Assembly: GCF_026262505.1 (NCBI RefSeq)
Contig: NC_067204.1
Location: 17,772,165 to 17,836,164, forward strand
Length of the DNA stretch: 64,000 bases
Source of the DNA: Trichomonas vaginalis G3
Taxonomy: Eukaryota > Parabasalia > Trichomonadida > Trichomonadidae
Direction of reading: 5' to 3'
The notes under the pieces were generated by a model. It was not told the origin of the DNA, did no database searches, and saw only the letters and a list, made by a program, of their open reading frames with translations. Every line of letters begins with the position of its first letter. Positions within the stretch are counted from its first letter, which is position 1. Below, in pieces: positions 61,332 to 64,000 of the stretch. The position numbers and the translations under genes are program-made.

Positions 61332-62270
61332 ATGTCAACAATCGGCACAACAACAATACAAACAACTACAGCACCAAACTCTTTAGTCATGAATCCTACG
61401 TCAATGTTGGTAGGGATGAAAAGCTTCATTCCTTCTTCATATACTTTTGAAACAGAAATCCAGAAGATAAAGCAAGAACTTTTAACATGTAATTTAGACT
61501 GTAGTGCGAAAGATGAAACAAATGAACAGTATCTTTATGAAATGGAGGACATTATTGACCATTTGCCTAAACTACCTGAAATTCAACAACAAAAACTCAC
61601 TATTCCTGAATTCGATGAAATAGAAGTCAAAGCAACTGACTCGGTAGAAATAAAGAAGTTCATACGAAAGGTAAACTATGAGTTTCTAGGATTTCATTGC
61701 AACCATAAGGTTATGGACAAAGATTGCGACATGGTATATAAGAACATCTCTGACATATATAAATCTGAAGAATTTAAGACCTACGACAACTTTGTTTCGT
61801 TAGTTGCTGAATGTGTATGGCAGATAAGAGATGAAGATAGAAGAGGTAAAGTATGGAACAAACAAATAAAACCAGCAACTTTTGAGTTAAAGAAAACCAT
61901 TGACGCTTTAGTTGTTTTAGCAGGTAAGGTTTCAGAATATAACGCAAAGTTGAACCCACAATGTTCTAAATGTAAAGCAGCAATAAGGAAATATAACTAC
62001 TCCGTCAAAGAGATAGAACGTATGCGAAACGACTATGCTGACTTAAAGAAAGAAGCAGAAAAACCAGCAGAAGATAAAATGGACATGTTAGAATTTCTGA
62101 ACAAAAACTATCCAACAGCAGAAGATTTCCTTCTATCTGACGTCAAGAAGAAATATAAAGAAACCTTCGGCATAGTTAAAACTTTTGACATACTGACAGA
62201 AGAAATAGAAGCTACGAAACTGTTTAGGATTTCAAATATACATCGTACAATTCATGTAAAACGCTTGTGA
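61332..62270 (+). CDS. 312-residue protein of unknown function (element 2)
   Basis: Orthologue of 33135-34076, starting MSTIGTTTIQTTTAPNSLVM. It has the same central Cys/His-containing stretches (FLGFHCNHKVMDKDCD, NPQCSKCKAAIRKYNY), a charged helical part and a basic end (IHRTIHVKRL). Few amino-acid differences separate the two copies. No family recognised. Confidence 0.7.
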   Translation: MSTIGTTTIQTTTAPNSLVMNPTSMLVGMKSFIPSSYTFETEIQKIKQELLTCNLDCSAKDETNEQYLYEMEDIIDHLPKLPEIQQQKLTIPEFDEIEVKATDSVEIKKFIRKVNYEFLGFHCNHKVMDKDCDMVYKNISDIYKSEEFKTYDNFVSLVAECVWQIRDEDRRGKVWNKQIKPATFELKKTIDALVVLAGKVSEYNAKLNPQCSKCKAAIRKYNYSVKEIERMRNDYADLKKEAEKPAEDKMDMLEFLNKNYPTAEDFLLSDVKKKYKETFGIVKTFDILTEEIEATKLFRISNIHRTIHVKRL

Positions 62271-62421
62271 AAAAAGAGGTGAAAAAACAGGTGAGATCGC
62301 ACCACTTCACCTAAACTTTATTTTTGCTGAAAAATGACCAAATTTCATGAGTTTTCCCGAAATAAAAAATAAAGTTAGTTTTATTTTTATTTATTTTTTT
62401 ATTTTGTATGTAAGAACATAT
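62271..62421. promoter_or_regulatory. GATC dyad and repeated leader before the GIY-YIG gene
   Basis: The dyad GGTGAGATCGCACC at 62290-62303 is followed by AATAAAGTTAGTTTTATTTT, T-rich sequence and TTTTGTATGTAAGAACATAT to the ATG at 62422. The open frame that begins at 62347 reads through this leader. Confidence 0.7.
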
Positions 62422-63033
62422 ATGACAAACATTGAGTTTGAAACAGTTAAAAAGATAGACAATGACACCAAATTGGTTAGAATAGGTGATTTAAACGTAA
62501 GATACTCAAAGAAATACAACAAATATTCTTTGTCAGACATTATATTTCCATCTGGAAAGAAAACAAAGGACTGGGTTAGAATTGCTTCTACTCAGAAAAT
62601 TTTGACAAGAAATCCTGAGCTTATGATATCGGTAAGATTCTATGGAACTACAGCATATCTCATCGACAAAAGTCTTATACCAATAGTTTTGTTATGGTTA
62701 GACCCAGTTGTTGGATATAACTTCATAACATATGGTTCATTCGATACGGAACGTTGCAGTGAAGGCTTACTTTACATCGTTCAGAAACCGAAGGACTTCA
62801 ATACAAAGAGATATAAGATAGGAAGGACATATAATATAACTCAAAGATATGACAGTACAGTCAATAGAGTCAAGGTTGTGTTTGCTAATGATATGAGAGC
62901 TGCAGAAACAGAACTACTTGAAAAGTTTGAGAAAATGTATGGTGCTCCCATAAAAGGTAAAGAAACGTTTGAAGTAGATGAGATAGATAAAGCTATAAAA
63001 TTATTTGACGAAGTTGCTGAAAAATACATGTAA
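62422..63033 (+). CDS. KilA-N-like plus GIY-YIG (T5orf172-like) protein (element 2)
   Basis: 203 residues from the ATG at 62422, orthologous to 31760-32374. The GIY-YIG signature is split as GLLYIVQ and RYKIGRTYNITQR, followed by a conserved ETELLEKFEKMYG. The N-terminal half resembles a KilA-N/Bro-type fold. Possible DNA-binding or nicking function, inferred from the family. Confidence 0.72.
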   Translation: MTNIEFETVKKIDNDTKLVRIGDLNVRYSKKYNKYSLSDIIFPSGKKTKDWVRIASTQKILTRNPELMISVRFYGTTAYLIDKSLIPIVLLWLDPVVGYNFITYGSFDTERCSEGLLYIVQKPKDFNTKRYKIGRTYNITQRYDSTVNRVKVVFANDMRAAETELLEKFEKMYGAPIKGKETFEVDEIDKAIKLFDEVAEKYM

Positions 63034-64000
63034 AGCGTTTATTTTTGGTCTTTTGTGAAAGATAGAAAATAAAGTTAGTGTCATTTTTTTGTATTTTTTT
63101 GTATGTAAGATATGATTTCAGGGATTTTTTTGACGAAGTGTCAACCTTCACTTCGTGTCATAATGTAAAAATAACGCTTACCATGTAAAACGGTTGTGAA
63201 AAAAACAGGTTAGAAAGGAGGTTAGATCTAACCTTCTACCCTAAATTATATTTGTGCTGAATTCAGCAAAAATAATGTTTAGGTGAAGTGGTGCGATCTC
63301 ACCTGTTTTTTCACCTGTTTTCTCACAAGCGTTTATTTTTGGTCTTTTGTGAAAGTCAGAAAATAAAGTTAGTTTTATTTTTTTATTTTGTATGTAAGAT
63401 ATGATTTCAGGGATTTTTTTGACGAAGTGTCAATGTTCACTTCGTCAAAAAATAACAGTTATCTAATGAAAAAGTGTCATTTTATTTTTTTATTTTGTAT
63501 GTAAGATATGATTTCAGGGATTTTTTTGACGAAGTGTCAATGTTCACTTCGTGTCATAATGTAAAAATAACGCTTACCATGTAAAACGCTTATAAAATAA
63601 CTGGGGTAGAAAAGAGGTTAGATCTAACCTTCTACCCTAAATTATATTTGTGCTGAATTCAGCACAAATTTCATGAGTTTTGTATGTTTTAGACCATGTG
63701 AGAAAACAGGTGAAAAAACAGGTGAGATCGCACCTCTTCACCTAAACATTATTTTTGTCTGATTTACGCTCATTACGAAGAAGTTTTGACAAAACATTTA
63801 CGAAGAAGTCTTGACAAAACATTTACGCTCATTACGATGAAGAAGTCTTGACAAAGCATGTACGAAGAAGTCATGACAAAACATTTACGAAGAAGTTTTG
63901 ACAAAGCATGTACGTTCATGTTTGACAAAACATTTACGATGAAGTCTTGACAAAACATATACGTTCATGTTTGACAAAACATTTACGTTCATGTTTGACA
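63034..64000. repeat. Accessory zone to window end: leader-hairpin cassettes, GATC dyads, 25 bp array
   Basis: Three further leader copies followed by ATGATTTCAGGGA and the hairpin TTTTTTGACGAAGTG...CACTTCG (near 63125, 63415, 63522) occur without an attached gene. GATC dyads lie at 63220, 63290, 63616 and 63721. From about 63771 the 25 bp unit ACGAAGAAGTCTTGACAAAACATTT and its ACGTTCATG variant run to the window edge. Confidence 0.85.

Larger units (their letters stand above)
52591..64000. mobile_element. Polinton-like / virophage-like integrated element 2, partial in window (fossil)
   Basis: It begins with the same GGTAGTGGGGCTTCC end as element 1, after an A-run of 17. From about 54040 inward it matches the right half of element 1 read in reverse, so its core is inverted relative to element 1. 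About 11.4 kb is visible and the other end lies outside the window. Every recognised gene in the visible part looks whole. Close similarity to element 1 implies a young age. Confidence 0.87.

Noticed and set aside
62347-62421. Hydrophobic N-terminal extension of the GIY-YIG protein as the main start
   Set aside because: The same DNA occurs as a leader before unrelated genes and without any gene, so it is better read as promoter/leader. It is kept as an open question in the findings.

Overview
The window looks like nuclear DNA of a parabasalid protist, most likely a Trichomonas species. The evidence is intron-free, tightly packed host genes, AT-rich spacers, short 5' leaders starting at Inr-like TCAYTW motifs, stop codons embedded in TAAA, and a heavy load of Maverick/Polinton-type and hAT elements together with beta-helix surface-protein genes. 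The species call is an inference from these traits.

Region 1 (1-10178) is ordinary host sequence. It holds a cut-off bromodomain gene, a divergent histone H4/H3 pair, a LisH-coiled-coil-HEAT protein resembling RELCH, a membrane-anchored S1/P1-type nuclease, ribosomal protein eS1 (RPS3a), and an unrecognised acidic protein.

Region 2 (10179-19267) is a 9.1 kb block that recurs almost unchanged at 43495-52573. Each copy holds two right-handed beta-helix ORFs without a start codon, a decayed alpha-solenoid-like gene, a 761 bp DNA transposon carrying two perfect 27-nt-arm hairpins (inserted with a 13 bp target duplication), and a 3.6 kb hAT element with an open 729-codon transposase. Both copies end at the hAT terminus, followed by an A-run and then the terminal repeat of a virus-like element.

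Region 3 (19290-43427) is a complete 24.1 kb Polinton-like or virophage-like element with long terminal inverted repeats. It is treated here as a fossil and is broken in roughly fifteen places. Recognisable parts are a D12-class adenine methyltransferase in each terminal repeat, a major capsid region, an SF3 helicase region, an A32-like packaging ATPase, an rve-type integrase region, a phage-like tail fibre, KilA-N and GIY-YIG (T5orf172-like) genes, and several small structural-type proteins. No DNA polymerase B and no adenain-like protease were recognised.

Region 4 (52591-64000, running off the window) is a second element of the same family in the opposite orientation. Its visible part looks whole. 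It shows the same morphogenesis cluster (methyltransferase, small membrane protein, amphipathic proteins, two paralogous structural proteins, fibre, integrase) followed by an accessory zone.

The accessory zones of both elements are built from reusable modules: an AT-rich leader that precedes KilA-N and GIY-YIG genes, hairpins, 25 bp direct repeats, and about nineteen palindromes centred on GATC. GATC is the usual target of Dam-like enzymes of the kind carried in the terminal repeats. The most notable points are these GATC dyads, the modular fibre, a terminal hairpin whose stem covaries between the two ends, and the opposite orientation of the two elements behind the same flank.
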